DNA from: Phenylobacterium sp.
Lineage (GTDB): Bacteria; Pseudomonadota; Alphaproteobacteria; Caulobacterales; Caulobacteraceae
NCBI RefSeq assembly: GCF_004799515.1
Contig: NZ_SSMX01000047.1
Coordinates: 158,386 to 222,385 of the forward strand
Direction of reading: 5' to 3'
DNA: 64,000 bases
The notes under the pieces are model-generated. The model made no database searches, was not told the origin of the DNA, and was given only the letters and a program-made list of their open reading frames with translations. Positions 36,729-46,205 of the stretch are shown here, piece by piece. The translations under genes and the position numbers were made by a program. The first letter of the stretch is position 1; each line of letters starts with the position of its first letter.

Positions 36729-37394
36729 GTGAGTAAGAGCGCAGTTTGCATGGCGGCCGTTTCGGCCGTCGCCCTGACAGCCGCCGCCTCGGGCGCGCAG
36801 GCCCAAAGCGCCACGAACGCCTCGTTGGCCGCGCCGGGGGTCTATTTCGGAACCGGCAACCCGAACGGCGCCTTCGCCACCGACACGGCGGGCGGCATCG
36901 AGATCGGGCTGCGGTCGAAGATCAGCGGCGTCCATCCGCAGATCACGCCGGTCGGCGACGTCTATTCGATCCCGCTCGGCGACACCTTCAACTTCGACTA
37001 CTCGTTCAACCCCTCGGTGGGCGCTGGCGAGGTCGACGCCGACGGCCTGACCCAATCGATCACCGTCACCGACGCCTTCGGCTTTTCGGTGAGCTTCGAC
37101 CCCTCGGCGATTGGCGACAACGCCACCAACGCCGGCGCGCCGGGCGGCTTCCAGAACAGCGAGAAGATCAGCTTCTCCTTCCTGGACCCGGCCTACAATC
37201 CGAACAAGAACGACACCTTCACCATCACCTACTCGGTGTTCGGCATCGACCACCCGAGCCTGTCGGTGGAGAACGTTGTGAACGTCGGCTCGGGCGCGCC
37301 GGAACCGGCGGCCTGGGCGCTGATGATCCTGGGCTTCGGCGGCGTCGGCGCGACCCTGCGCCGGAAGGTCCGCACCGCGGCCACCGCGGCCTGA
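36729..37394 (+). CDS. PEPxxWA-CTERM sorting domain protein
   Basis: A 221-residue exported protein starting at a GTG behind an AGGGGTG ribosome site. It has a signal peptide to about residue 26 (ASGAQAQ) and a beta-rich body low in Cys. The C-terminal sorting signal is PEPAAWALMILGFGGVGATLRRK: the PEPxxWA motif, one helix and a basic tail. Such signals are recognised by an exosortase-type system for surface or matrix attachment. No exosortase is in the window. A terminator hairpin follows. Confidence 0.88.
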   Translation: MSKSAVCMAAVSAVALTAAASGAQAQSATNASLAAPGVYFGTGNPNGAFATDTAGGIEIGLRSKISGVHPQITPVGDVYSIPLGDTFNFDYSFNPSVGAGEVDADGLTQSITVTDAFGFSVSFDPSAIGDNATNAGAPGGFQNSEKISFSFLDPAYNPNKNDTFTITYSVFGIDHPSLSVENVVNVGSGAPEPAAWALMILGFGGVGATLRRKVRTAATAA

Positions 37395-37419
37395 TCGGCC
37401 TGCGATCGACGTCGAGAGA

Positions 37420-37446
37420 GGGACCGCTCCCGGGCGGCCCCTTTTT
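37420..37446 (+). terminator. Rho-independent terminator after PEP-CTERM gene
   Basis: GGGACCGC pairs with GCGGCCCC (one mismatch) around a short TCCCGG loop, followed by CTTTTT. It lies 25 bases after the stop of the PEP-CTERM gene and touches the end of the convergent sulfotransferase gene. Confidence 0.7.
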
Positions 37447-38174
37447 CATGCGCCGATGCGGTGGCGGGCCAGGGCCTCGTAGTGCGGCCGCGCGGCCTCG
37501 GCGATGCGCGCCAGCGCGGCCGTAAGCGGCGGCGCGGGCGCGCGATCCGGCGCGGCGAAGCCTGTGGAGCGTTCGACCGCCTCGTACCAGGCCGGCGCCC
37601 AGACGCCGTCGCTGTCGCGCCGTCCCGCCGGCCACGCCAGCATCGCCTCGCGGAACGGGATCCCCAGCGCCGCGCAGAGCGCGCCCAGGGTCCCACGCGG
37701 ATCGGCCAGGACGTCGGCGCCTTCCACCACCGGCGGCGCGTGGCCCAGCCGCTCAGCTTCGCGCTCGAACAGCTCGCGCTGGCGCACGGCGCCGATGTCC
37801 TCCAACGTCACCTCGGCGCGCTTCCTGACATAGGAGGCCAGCACCTCAGCCGGATCGCGGATCAGGAAGGCGTTGCGGCAGGCCGCTGTCCAGTCCAGGC
37901 CGAAGTCCGGCAGCATGTGGTGGGTCATGTGCTTCTGGTAGAAGACCGGCGCGGGTTCGTCGGTCACCAGAGCGTCAGCCACCGTCCGCCAGTCCTGCGG
38001 CTGCGAGGCCAGCACCTCGTCGGTCATCGGGTGGCTGAGGCCGGTTTGGGCCAAATAGGCGGCGTAGAACGGCTCGTCGACCACGGCGCAGTCGGCGCGG
38101 TTCTCGAAGGACCGCATCATGGCGGTCGAGATGTTGCGCGGCCCCGACCACATGGCGATGCGCACAGCGGTCAT
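37446..38174 (-). CDS. Sulfotransferase-like P-loop protein
   Basis: A 242-residue protein of the sulfotransferase fold. The N-terminal IAMWSGPRNISTAMMRSFENR corresponds to the PAPS 5'-phosphosulfate loop, and NAFLIRDPAEVLASYVRKR to the 3'-phosphate motif (RDP...SY). No signal peptide or membrane segment is seen. Its start overlaps the stop of the class IV aminotransferase-like gene by an ATGA junction. From memory, plants encode a single protein joining these same two domains, so the two products probably act together. The substrate is unknown. Confidence 0.78.
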   Translation of the reverse strand: MTAVRIAMWSGPRNISTAMMRSFENRADCAVVDEPFYAAYLAQTGLSHPMTDEVLASQPQDWRTVADALVTDEPAPVFYQKHMTHHMLPDFGLDWTAACRNAFLIRDPAEVLASYVRKRAEVTLEDIGAVRQRELFEREAERLGHAPPVVEGADVLADPRGTLGALCAALGIPFREAMLAWPAGRRDSDGVWAPAWYEAVERSTGFAAPDRAPAPPLTAALARIAEAARPHYEALARHRIGA

Positions 38175-39088
38175 GCCGTGACGCCCGCTTCGGCGTCCTT
38201 CAGCGCCTCGTAGAACCCGCGCAGCCGCACCGTCACCGGCCCCGGCAGGGCGGCGGGCAGCACATGGCCGTCCACCTGCCGCACCGGGGTCAGCCCCCCG
38301 AAGGTGCCGGTGACGAAGGCCTCGTCGGCCGCGTGCAGGTCGCCCAGGGGGAAATGCCCCTGCTCGATCGGCACGCCGTTGGCCTCGCAGAGCGCGATGA
38401 CATTGGCCCGCGTCACCCCGTTGAAGCAGAACTGGCCGCCCGAAGTGCGCACCTTGCCGTCGCGCACCCAGAACAGGTTGGTGGCGTTGCAGCTCGAGAC
38501 GTGGCCGCCGGGATCCAGCATCACAGCCTCGTCCGCGCCGGCCTTGATCGCGTCCAGGAGGGCGGTGATCAGCGCCAGGCGCGAGTGCGAATTGAGCCGC
38601 ATGTCGAACATCTCGGCGGGCGTGCAGACCACCTGCGAGGTGGCCAGCGACAGGCCGCGGGTGACGATCTCCGGCGACGGCTCCTTGTACTCGGCGGTGA
38701 TCACGAGGGTGGGTTGGCCCAGCCAGTTGCGCGGGTCCTGGTTGACCGCCTTCTTCTCGCCGCGCGTCACCATCAGCCGCAGGTGCGCGCCATGCTCCAT
38801 GCCATTGGCCGCCAGGGTCTTCTCGATCTCGGCGGTGAGCTCAGCGGGCGTCAGGCCGAGGTCGAGCTCGATCTTCGCCAGGCCCCAGTAGAGCCGGTCG
38901 AGGTGCGCCTGCAGGAACACCAGCTTGCCCTTGTGCAAGCGCAGGCCCTCCCAGACGCCGTCGCCCAGCACGAAGCCCGCGTCGAAGATCGACACCTTGG
39001 CCTCGGCGCGGCGCACCAGGTCGCCGTTGAGGTAGATCCTGAGGTCCGCGTTGCGCGGGTCGGCGGCGAAATCCTGGCTTCCGGGCAT
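38171..39088 (-). CDS. Class IV aminotransferase fold protein lacking the PLP lysine
   Basis: A 305-residue protein with the branched-chain/D-amino-acid aminotransferase fold: FDAGFVLGDGVWEGLR at the N-terminus, GADEAVMLDPGG in the middle and FNGVTRANVI (phosphate-binding Thr) toward the C-terminus. The segment that normally holds the Schiff-base lysine reads FDMRLNSHSRL, with Asn166 at the lysine position by hand alignment. The usual Glu after GYV is Ser199 (GHVSSCNATNLF). It may not be a standard transaminase. It is translationally coupled to the following sulfotransferase-like gene. Confidence 0.8.
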   Translation of the reverse strand: MPGSQDFAADPRNADLRIYLNGDLVRRAEAKVSIFDAGFVLGDGVWEGLRLHKGKLVFLQAHLDRLYWGLAKIELDLGLTPAELTAEIEKTLAANGMEHGAHLRLMVTRGEKKAVNQDPRNWLGQPTLVITAEYKEPSPEIVTRGLSLATSQVVCTPAEMFDMRLNSHSRLALITALLDAIKAGADEAVMLDPGGHVSSCNATNLFWVRDGKVRTSGGQFCFNGVTRANVIALCEANGVPIEQGHFPLGDLHAADEAFVTGTFGGLTPVRQVDGHVLPAALPGPVTVRLRGFYEALKDAEAGVTA

Positions 39089-39115
39089 GGGCTTTCTTAG
39101 CCGCTCTCGTTTCGG

Positions 39116-39148
39116 CCGTCATGGCCGGGCTTGTCCCGGCCATGACGG
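39116..39148. repeat. Perfect palindromic REP element
   Basis: A 14-bp stem (CCGTCATGGCCGGG / CCCGGCCATGACGG) with a CTTGT loop, just upstream of the class IV gene start. Sequences of the form GTCATGGCCGGGCTTGTCCCGG are frequent intergenic repeats in alphaproteobacteria (from memory). Confidence 0.8.
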
Positions 39149-39198
39149 ACGGGGAAAACCGGGGGCGAACGCCAGCATCCTCCCAGGATGCTGTTGAC

Positions 39199-39340
39199 CC
39201 TTAAGTCCATGGCTGATTGCGAGCTTGGGCGTCCGGGCAAGTCAAGGACGCGCCCTTGGCGCGCCGCGAAGCGGCTGGTCGGAGGCCAGTCCTTGAGTTG
39301 CCCGGACGCCCAAGCAATTCTGGCCCCCATGGATTTAAGG
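39199..39340. repeat. Three-hairpin palindromic element, copy C
   Basis: Arms 39223-39249 and 39289-39315 pair over 26 of 27 bases; the one mismatch is again the ninth from the inner end. The 39-base head is three 13-nt mini-hairpins: 39250-39262, 39263-39275 (GCCGC-GAA-GCGGC) and 39276-39288 (with one G-T pair). The outer flanks CCTTAAGTCCATGG and CCATGGATTTAAGG pair with each other. It occupies the divergent gap before the M24 peptidase gene. Confidence 0.92.
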
Positions 39341-39376
39341 CGCGGTCTCTTCAGGGCCGTGCGGAGGACTTGAGAG

Positions 39377-40588
39377 ATGACCCACGGCATCGGCGGATCG
39401 ACGGCGGAGGCCGAACTCGCGGCGCTAAAGCCGTGGCCCAACCCAGCACCTGCCATCACCCCCGCCGAGCGCGCCGAGCGCCTCGCCCACGCCCAGGCCC
39501 TGATGGCCGACCTCGGCGCGGACGCCATGATCGTCGGCGCGGGGCCTTCGCTGCGCTATTTCGCGGGCGTCGGCTGGAACGCCACCGAGCGGCTGGTGGC
39601 GATGATCCTGCCGCGCACGGGCGCGCCGGTGATGGTCTGCCCGCGCTTCGAGCTGGGCTCGCTGCAGGCCTCGCTGGGGATCACCGCGGAGATCGTCCTC
39701 TGGGAGGAGCACGAGAGCCCCTACGCGCTGGCGGCGACGGTGCTGGGCGACCCGAAGGCCGCCAGCCTCGCCATCGATCCCGCCCTGCCGTTCTTCGCCT
39801 ATGACGGCCTGCGGCTGGCCGCGCCGCAGGTGGCGATGATGAACGCCGCTCCGATCGTCGACGGCTGCCGGATGATCAAGTCGCCGGCCGAACTCGCCCT
39901 GATGCGCCAGGCCAAGGCCATGACCCTGGAGGTCCACCGCCGGGCCGCCCGGATCCTCGCCCCAGGGATCACCACCACCGCCGTGCGCCGCTTCATCGAC
40001 CAGGCGCACCGGGCGCTGGGCGCCGACGACGGCTCGTCCTTCTGCGCGGTGCAGTTCGGCCTGGCCTCGGCCTATCCGCACGGCCTGCCCGGCGAGCAGG
40101 CCCTGGCGCAGGGCGACCTCGTGCTGATCGACACAGGCTGCAAGGTGCAAGGCTACAACTCCGACATCACCCGCACCTACGTCTTCGGGACGCCGAGCGC
40201 CGACCAGCGCCGGGTCTGGGACGTGGAGAAGCAGGCCCAGGCCGCCGCCTTCGCCGCCGTGAAGCCAGGCGTGGCCTGCGAGGAGATCGACGCCGTGGCG
40301 CGCCGGGTGCTTGAGGCCGCGGGCTTCGGCCCCGACTACGCCCTGCCCGGCCTGCCGCACCGCACCGGCCACGGCATCGGCCTTTCCATCCACGAGGCGC
40401 CCTATCTTGTGCGCGGCGATGCGACCCCGCTGCAACCCGGCATGTGCTTCTCCAACGAGCCGATGATCGTCGTGCCCGACGCCTTCGGCGTGCGCCTGGA
40501 GGACCACTTCCACGTGACGGAGACCGGCGCGGCCTGGTTCACCGAGCCGCAGCCCAGCCTGGACGAGCCGTTCAGGCCGCAGAACTAG
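39377..40588 (+). CDS. Xaa-Pro aminopeptidase-like M24 family peptidase
   Basis: A 403-residue pita-bread-fold metallopeptidase. It has a creatinase-type N-terminal domain, then the metal ligands in order: Asp in LIDTGCKVQGYNSDITR (two Asp), His in RTGHGIGLSIHEAP, Glu in FSNEPMIVV and Glu in VRLEDHFHVT. It should remove an N-terminal residue next to proline, or hydrolyse a related bond; creatinase-like activity cannot be excluded. No signal peptide is visible. The length is normal. The ATG at 39377 is the best start. Confidence 0.9.
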   Translation: MTHGIGGSTAEAELAALKPWPNPAPAITPAERAERLAHAQALMADLGADAMIVGAGPSLRYFAGVGWNATERLVAMILPRTGAPVMVCPRFELGSLQASLGITAEIVLWEEHESPYALAATVLGDPKAASLAIDPALPFFAYDGLRLAAPQVAMMNAAPIVDGCRMIKSPAELALMRQAKAMTLEVHRRAARILAPGITTTAVRRFIDQAHRALGADDGSSFCAVQFGLASAYPHGLPGEQALAQGDLVLIDTGCKVQGYNSDITRTYVFGTPSADQRRVWDVEKQAQAAAFAAVKPGVACEEIDAVARRVLEAAGFGPDYALPGLPHRTGHGIGLSIHEAPYLVRGDATPLQPGMCFSNEPMIVVPDAFGVRLEDHFHVTETGAAWFTEPQPSLDEPFRPQN

Positions 40589-40733
40589 TCGCCACCTAGG
40601 GCGGCGGCGGCGGGCTTCGGATAGGTCCTGGCCAGGTAGTCGATCAGCAGCGCCGCGGTGTCGGGGCCGCCGTGGCCAGCGAGGCGCCCAGCGCCAACGC
40701 CATGGCGGTCGCCAGCGTCAGGCGCCAACGCAC
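40585..40733 (-). pseudogene. Possible frameshifted remnant of a small exported protein
   Basis: A GTG at 40733, one codon after the stop of the serine hydrolase gene, opens a 29-codon frame encoding a good signal peptide (WRLTLATAMALALGASLATAAP) that stops at 40644. The next frame continues as PDTAALLIDYLARTYPKPAA to 40585, overlapping the convergent M24 stop codon. This looks like one short exported protein broken by a shift, or an intact 29-residue leader-like peptide. The evidence is weak. Confidence 0.25.
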
Positions 40734-40736
40734 CCC

Positions 40737-42023
40737 CTAGGGCTTCACGAGGGCGTCGTAGATCCAGGCGCGGTTCTTACGCTGGTACTGCGAGGCGAGC
40801 TCACGGCTCTGGACCATGAACACCATGAAGAGGTCGTTCTTCGGATCGACCCAGAACTCGGTGCCGGCGATGCCCCACCAGCTGAAGGTCCCGTTTCCGG
40901 GCCGCTGCTGGGTGTCGTCGTTGACCAGGCTGAAGCCCAGGCCGAACCCCATGCCCGGACCGGGAAAGAACAGCCCGGCCTGGCGGATCTGCGGCGTGGT
41001 CTCGTCCTGGCGCATGCGGGCCAGGGTCTCCGGCTTGAGGATCCGCACGCCCTTGTACTGACCGTTCCCCTCCAGCATCAGCACGAAGCGCAGATAGTCT
41101 TCCGCCGTCGACGAGATGCCGCCGCCGCCCGACAGCAGGGGCGTGGGCTTGGCGTAGTCGTAATAGAGTCCCTCAAGCGGCCCGCCGCCCCCGGTGTTGA
41201 CCGGCTCGGCGAACCGCGCCCGCTTGCTCTCCGGTTGCCAGAAGGCGGTGTCGGTCATGCCGAGCGGCCCGGTGACGCGCTCGCGGATCAGGACGTCCAG
41301 CGGCTTGCCGCCCGCCACCTCGACCACGGCGCCGAGCACGTCGGTGGAATGGGAATAGAACCAGGCCGTGCCCGGCTCGGTGCGCAGCGGCAGCTTGGCC
41401 AACATCCGGGCGTATTCGCGCGCCGTCAGGTCGTTGCGGTTTTCGCCGCCCTTGGCCCAGGCCTGGGCGATGGGCGTGTTGGGCTGGATGAAGCCATAGA
41501 TCAGGCCCGAAGTATGGCTCATCAGGTTGCGCACCAGCATGGGCCGGGTGGCCGGCTTCGTCGTGCCATCCGGCTGCCAGACCACCAGGTTGGCGTACTC
41601 CGGCAGGTACTTGGAGACCGGCGCGTCGAGGTCGAGCTTGCCTTCCTCCACCAAGGTCATGGCGGTGACCGAGACAATGGGCTTGGTCATGGAGAAGACG
41701 CGGAAGATGGTCTTGTCGGTGACCGGCGCCGTCTGGCCGGGGCCCTGGACGCCGAAGCCTTCCTGGAAGGCGACCTTGCCGTGGCGGCCGATCAGCAGAT
41801 AGGCGCCGGCGATCTTGCCGGAGGCGACGTCGGCCTTCAGCCCGTCCTCGGCGACCTTCAACTTGGCCTGGTCGAAGCCCAGCGCGGCGGGATCGCCCGG
41901 GACGATGGATGAGACCTTGGGGTCGACCTGCTTGGGCGCCGCGGTCGCCGGCGCGCCGGCCCCCAGAGCCAAGGCCATCGCGAGCATTGTGGCCGCGCGC
42001 AGAACCGAAACCCGATACGCCAT
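40737..42023 (-). CDS. Exported serine hydrolase, beta-lactamase class C/esterase family
   Basis: A 428-residue protein with a signal peptide (about 29 residues, ending ATAAP). The serine beta-lactamase-like fold shows the SxxK nucleophile in FRVFSMTKPIVS, the YSHS segment as the YxN equivalent and a late SWWGIAGTEFW block near the KTG position. These features match family VIII esterases and EstB-like enzymes more than true AmpC. It is periplasmic and likely hydrolyses esters or modified peptides. There is no AmpR-type regulator nearby. Confidence 0.85.
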   Translation of the reverse strand: MAYRVSVLRAATMLAMALALGAGAPATAAPKQVDPKVSSIVPGDPAALGFDQAKLKVAEDGLKADVASGKIAGAYLLIGRHGKVAFQEGFGVQGPGQTAPVTDKTIFRVFSMTKPIVSVTAMTLVEEGKLDLDAPVSKYLPEYANLVVWQPDGTTKPATRPMLVRNLMSHTSGLIYGFIQPNTPIAQAWAKGGENRNDLTAREYARMLAKLPLRTEPGTAWFYSHSTDVLGAVVEVAGGKPLDVLIRERVTGPLGMTDTAFWQPESKRARFAEPVNTGGGGPLEGLYYDYAKPTPLLSGGGGISSTAEDYLRFVLMLEGNGQYKGVRILKPETLARMRQDETTPQIRQAGLFFPGPGMGFGLGFSLVNDDTQQRPGNGTFSWWGIAGTEFWVDPKNDLFMVFMVQSRELASQYQRKNRAWIYDALVKP

Positions 42024-42099
42024 GAAATCCCCCCGTTTTCACGAGAGATGGCGGCATTCCCTAGGGGCTGGCAATAGCGCCCCCGTTTCCCGGATGGCG

Positions 42100-42975
42100 T
42101 TAGGCCGCGGCCCAGGCGCGGGGATCGAGCGCGTCGGGATCGTCCAGCGCCATCTCGTCCCAGTCGAGGTCCGGCGGCGGGCTCATGGCCGCGGCGATCA
42201 CCGCCGACATCTCGGCGGCCGAGGCCACGCCCACCAGGACGCAGGCGGCTTCAGGGCGCGACAGGGCGAAGCCCAGGGCGGCCTGCAGCGGATCGGAGCG
42301 GCCCTCGGCGATCAGGCGGCGCGCGCGGCTGATCCGCCCGGCGGCGGCCTTCAGATGGTTGGGCGCCCGGTCGGGCGGCAGGAACAGCAGGCCGTTCAGG
42401 AAGATCGAGCGCAGATGCACCTCGATCCCCATGCCGGCCAGTTCGGCCAGCGTGCCGTCGATCAGCAGGCGCTGGTCGAGCAGGGAGGCCGGCGCCTGGA
42501 CGAGGTCCGGCTTGAAGCGCCTGGCCAAGCCCACCGGATCGTCCGAGGCGTAGACCGAGACCCCGATCTTCTTGGTGAGGCCCTCGTCCTTCAGCTTGCG
42601 CAGCCGGTCCCACAGCTCCGGCCCGTGGGCGCTGAACAGGTCGGTGGCCGAAGGCGCCAGGATCGCGTCGACCGAGCCCACACCCAGGCGCGCCAGCTGC
42701 GCGCGGATCTCGGCGTCGACCAGGTCGGCGCCGCGGTCGGGGCGCACGGTGGTGACGGTGAGCTTGAAGGGCTGGGGCTTGGGCAGCACCTGGCCCAGGG
42801 TGATCTCGGCGGGGTTGGGATGGCGGCCCACCTCCAGCACCGTCATCCCCGAACGCGCGGCGATGGCCAGGATCTCGCGCGCTTCCTGGTCGCGCGGGCG
42901 GCCACGGGGGCCGGCCTGCTGATCCAGGCCGAACTGGCCGGTTCCAAGGCCAAGCTTGCTGAGGGGCGGGGTCAT
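42100..42975 (-). CDS. Aldo/keto reductase family protein
   Basis: A 291-residue TIM-barrel protein related to aldo/keto reductases: LSKLGLGTGQFGLDQQ at the N-terminus, KKIGVSVYASDD and a C-terminal VLVGVASAAEMSAVI segment. The usual catalytic Tyr (DTA..YG) is replaced: the region reads VLEVGRHPNPAE. Standard NADPH-dependent reduction is therefore doubtful. Proteins of this type occur in sugar or flagellin-modification clusters, but none is here. The ATG at 42975 is preferred; an upstream ATG at 43014 is possible. Confidence 0.7.
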   Translation of the reverse strand: MTPPLSKLGLGTGQFGLDQQAGPRGRPRDQEAREILAIAARSGMTVLEVGRHPNPAEITLGQVLPKPQPFKLTVTTVRPDRGADLVDAEIRAQLARLGVGSVDAILAPSATDLFSAHGPELWDRLRKLKDEGLTKKIGVSVYASDDPVGLARRFKPDLVQAPASLLDQRLLIDGTLAELAGMGIEVHLRSIFLNGLLFLPPDRAPNHLKAAAGRISRARRLIAEGRSDPLQAALGFALSRPEAACVLVGVASAAEMSAVIAAAMSPPPDLDWDEMALDDPDALDPRAWAAA

Positions 42976-43147
42976 CTGTGCAGGCGACTCGGGGCGCTTC
43001 CAACGAGCCCACATGTTGGGCCCATGATGCCTAAGAAGCCGTATCCGAGACCTTTCCGAGGGGTTAAATCTCAAGCGGCTGTGTGGGTTGTTGCGCAAGA
43101 CCTGTGGACAGGCTGGCGGACCGGCCGGCGCCCAGTGCAGCATAGAT

Positions 43148-43260
43148 CGTCATCCTCCGGTCAGCCGCAGGCTGATCCGGGGGACCCAAGCCGAACTTCA
43201 GAAAATGGCGACGCCGCTTGGGTCCCCCGGATCGCCTCTTCGGGCGACCGGAGGATGACG
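43148..43260. repeat. REP-like inverted pair, CGTCATCCTCCGG type
   Basis: Two facing half-elements (43148-43191 and 43216-43260), each with an inner hairpin, whose outer parts are reverse complements (CGTCATCCTCCGG / CCGGAGGATGACG; GGGACCCAAGC / GCTTGGGTCCC). It is the same family as 15686-15798. It occupies the 297-bp gap between proB and the aldo/keto reductase gene; nothing else is evident there. Confidence 0.85.
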
Positions 43261-43272
43261 GCGGTGGGGACT

Positions 43273-44393
43273 TCAGGCCCCGACACCGGCCGCCAGCGCC
43301 AGGTCGTCGGCGTGCACCAGTGGGCCGGACGTGTAGCCCAGCACCGGCTCGATCGCCTCGCTCTTCAGGCCCAGGATGCGCGCCGCGTCCTCGGCCTCGT
43401 AGCGGACCAGGCCGCGGGCGATCTCCAGGCCGGCCTCATCGCGGATCACCACCGCATCGCCCTTGTCGAAGCGGCCCTCGGCGCGGCGCACGCCCGCGGC
43501 CAGCAGGCTCTTGCCCCGGCGCACAGCCTCGGCCGCGCCGGCGTCCACCACCAGGGCGCCGGCCGGGGCCAGCGATCCGGCGATCCAGGCCTTGTAGGCG
43601 GCGGCCGGCGTGGTGGAGGCCTCGATCAGGGTGGCGCGCTCGCCGTCCTCCACCGCCTGCAGCGGCGAGGGGCGGTGGCCGAGCGTGATCACCGTGGCGC
43701 AGCCGGCGGCGCTGGCGATCCGCGCGGCGGCAAGCTTGGTGGCCATGCCGCCGGTGCCGACCCCGGCGGAGGCGTTGGCGCCGCCCGCCATGGCCTCTAT
43801 CTCGCGGGTCAGCCGGCTTACGCGCGGCAGATGCTCCGCTGACGGATCGTTGCGCGGATCGGCGGTGTAGAGCCCGTCGACATCGGAGAGCAGGACCAGC
43901 AGGTCCGCGCCGATCATCTGGGCGACGCGGGCGGCCAACCGGTCGTTGTCGCCGTAGCGAATCTCCTCGGTGACCACGGTGTCGTTCTCGTTGACCACCG
44001 GAACGACACCCAGGCCCAGCAGCGTCTCGACGGTGGCGCGGGCGTTCAGCCAGCGGCGGCGCACCTCGGTGTCGTCGCGGGTCAGCAGCACCTGGGCCGC
44101 GGCGATGCCGTGCGGCTCCAGCGCCTCTTCCCAAGCGCGCATCAGGGCCGACTGGCCTGCGGCGGCGGCGGCCTGCTTCTCCGGCAGGGTGAGCGCGCGC
44201 CGGGTGAGCGCGAGCCGCCGCCGCCCCAGCGCCACGGCGCCGGACGAGACCACCAGCACCTGCTGGCCGCGCGCGCGCAGGCGGGCGACGTCGGCGGCGA
44301 AGGCGGCCAACCAATGGGCGTCGGCGCCGGCTTCGCCCACCAAGAGGGCCGAGCCGACCTTGACCACCACCCGCCTGGCGCGCGCCAGCTCCA

Positions 44394-44394
<1 letters not shown>
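43273..44394 (-). CDS. proB: Glutamate 5-kinase
   Basis: ProB phosphorylates glutamate with ATP, the first step of proline synthesis. The 373-residue protein has an amino-acid-kinase domain ([70 protein letters not shown]) and a C-terminal PUA domain ([22 protein letters not shown]...GDAVVI). Its start overlaps the obgE stop (TGATG). The proB-obgE order is common in alphaproteobacteria. proA is not in the window. Confidence 0.96.
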
Positions 44395-45461
<1,067 letters not shown>

Positions 45462-45476
45462 TTAACACGAAAACCG

Positions 45477-45522
45477 GGTGTCATCCCGGACAAGCCGCTT
45501 CGCGTCTTTCCGGGATGACACC
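45477..45522. repeat. REP-like palindrome, GGTGTCATCCCGGA type
   Basis: GGTGTCATCCCGGA (45477-45490) and TCCGGGATGACACC (45509-45522) are exact reverse complements around a GCTTCGCG core. They share their ends with the longer element at 15340-15487. The palindrome lies between the GNAT gene and obgE, on the path of a single operon. Confidence 0.85.
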
Positions 45523-45531
45523 TCAGATGGG

Positions 45532-46068
45532 TCAAGCCAGCCACACCATCAGCCGGGTCGGCACCAGTTCGCCGCCGCGCGCCGTGCAGGCCCGTTGCTC
45601 GACGTCACCGGTGTAGAGGAAGCCCGCCTTGATCAGCACCTGGCCCGAGGCGGGGTTGTCGGCGAAGTGGCCGGCGACCACGACCTTGCGGCCCCAGTCG
45701 CGCTTGGCCCACTTCAGCCCCGCCCGCGCCGCCTCCGTCGCGTAACCGCGGTTCCAGAACGGGCGGCCCAGCGCATAGCCGATCTCCGTGCCCGAGCCGC
45801 GCTTGCGGTCGAAGCCCAGGAGGCCCACGACCCCGAACGCGCGGTGCTCGATCACGAACATCGCCTCGCGGCGCCAGTCGAGGCCGCGGCACTTGCCGAT
45901 CCAGGTCTCGGCGTCCTCCAGGCCATAGGGGTGCGGCATGGAGGTGGTCATGGCCGACACATTGAAATCGCCGGCGATATTGGCGATCGCCGGGGCGTCG
46001 GTGATCACCGGCCCACGCAGGATCAGCCGTTCCGTCGATATGACGGGGCTCACGTCAACTGCACACAT
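45532..46068 (-). CDS. GNAT family N-acetyltransferase (RimJ/RimL-like)
   Basis: A 178-residue acetyltransferase: VISTERLILRGPVITDAPAIANI at the N-terminus, the EIGYALGRPFWNRGYATEAARA acetyl-CoA loop region and NPASGQVLIKAGF. This is the RimJ/RimL pattern used on protein N-termini or small amines. The ATG at 46068 follows an ideal GGGAGG site, so it is preferred over the GTG two codons upstream. It lies between rpmA and obgE, but a terminator separates it from the ribosomal protein genes. Confidence 0.88.
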   Translation of the reverse strand: MCAVDVSPVISTERLILRGPVITDAPAIANIAGDFNVSAMTTSMPHPYGLEDAETWIGKCRGLDWRREAMFVIEHRAFGVVGLLGFDRKRGSGTEIGYALGRPFWNRGYATEAARAGLKWAKRDWGRKVVVAGHFADNPASGQVLIKAGFLYTGDVEQRACTARGGELVPTRLMVWLA

Positions 46069-46110
46069 CTTCACCTCCCGGCCCTTCGCCCTTCGAGGGT
46101 GCGTACAGGG

Positions 46111-46152
46111 CCCAAAACGAAAGCGGGGAGCCCGGCTGTCCGGACTCCCCGC
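46111..46152 (-). terminator. Rho-independent terminator of rplU-rpmA
   Basis: On the minus strand an 8-bp stem GCGGGGAG / CTCCCCGC (46123-46130 and 46145-46152) with an internal GC-rich loop is followed by TTTCGTTTTGGG. It lies about 50 bases downstream of the rpmA stop and upstream of the GNAT gene. Confidence 0.8.
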
Positions 46153-46205
46153 GAGGTCGTCTGTCCGGTTCAGCCCGTGGGCGAACCGGAGAAAGGCTGG
46201 TTCGC

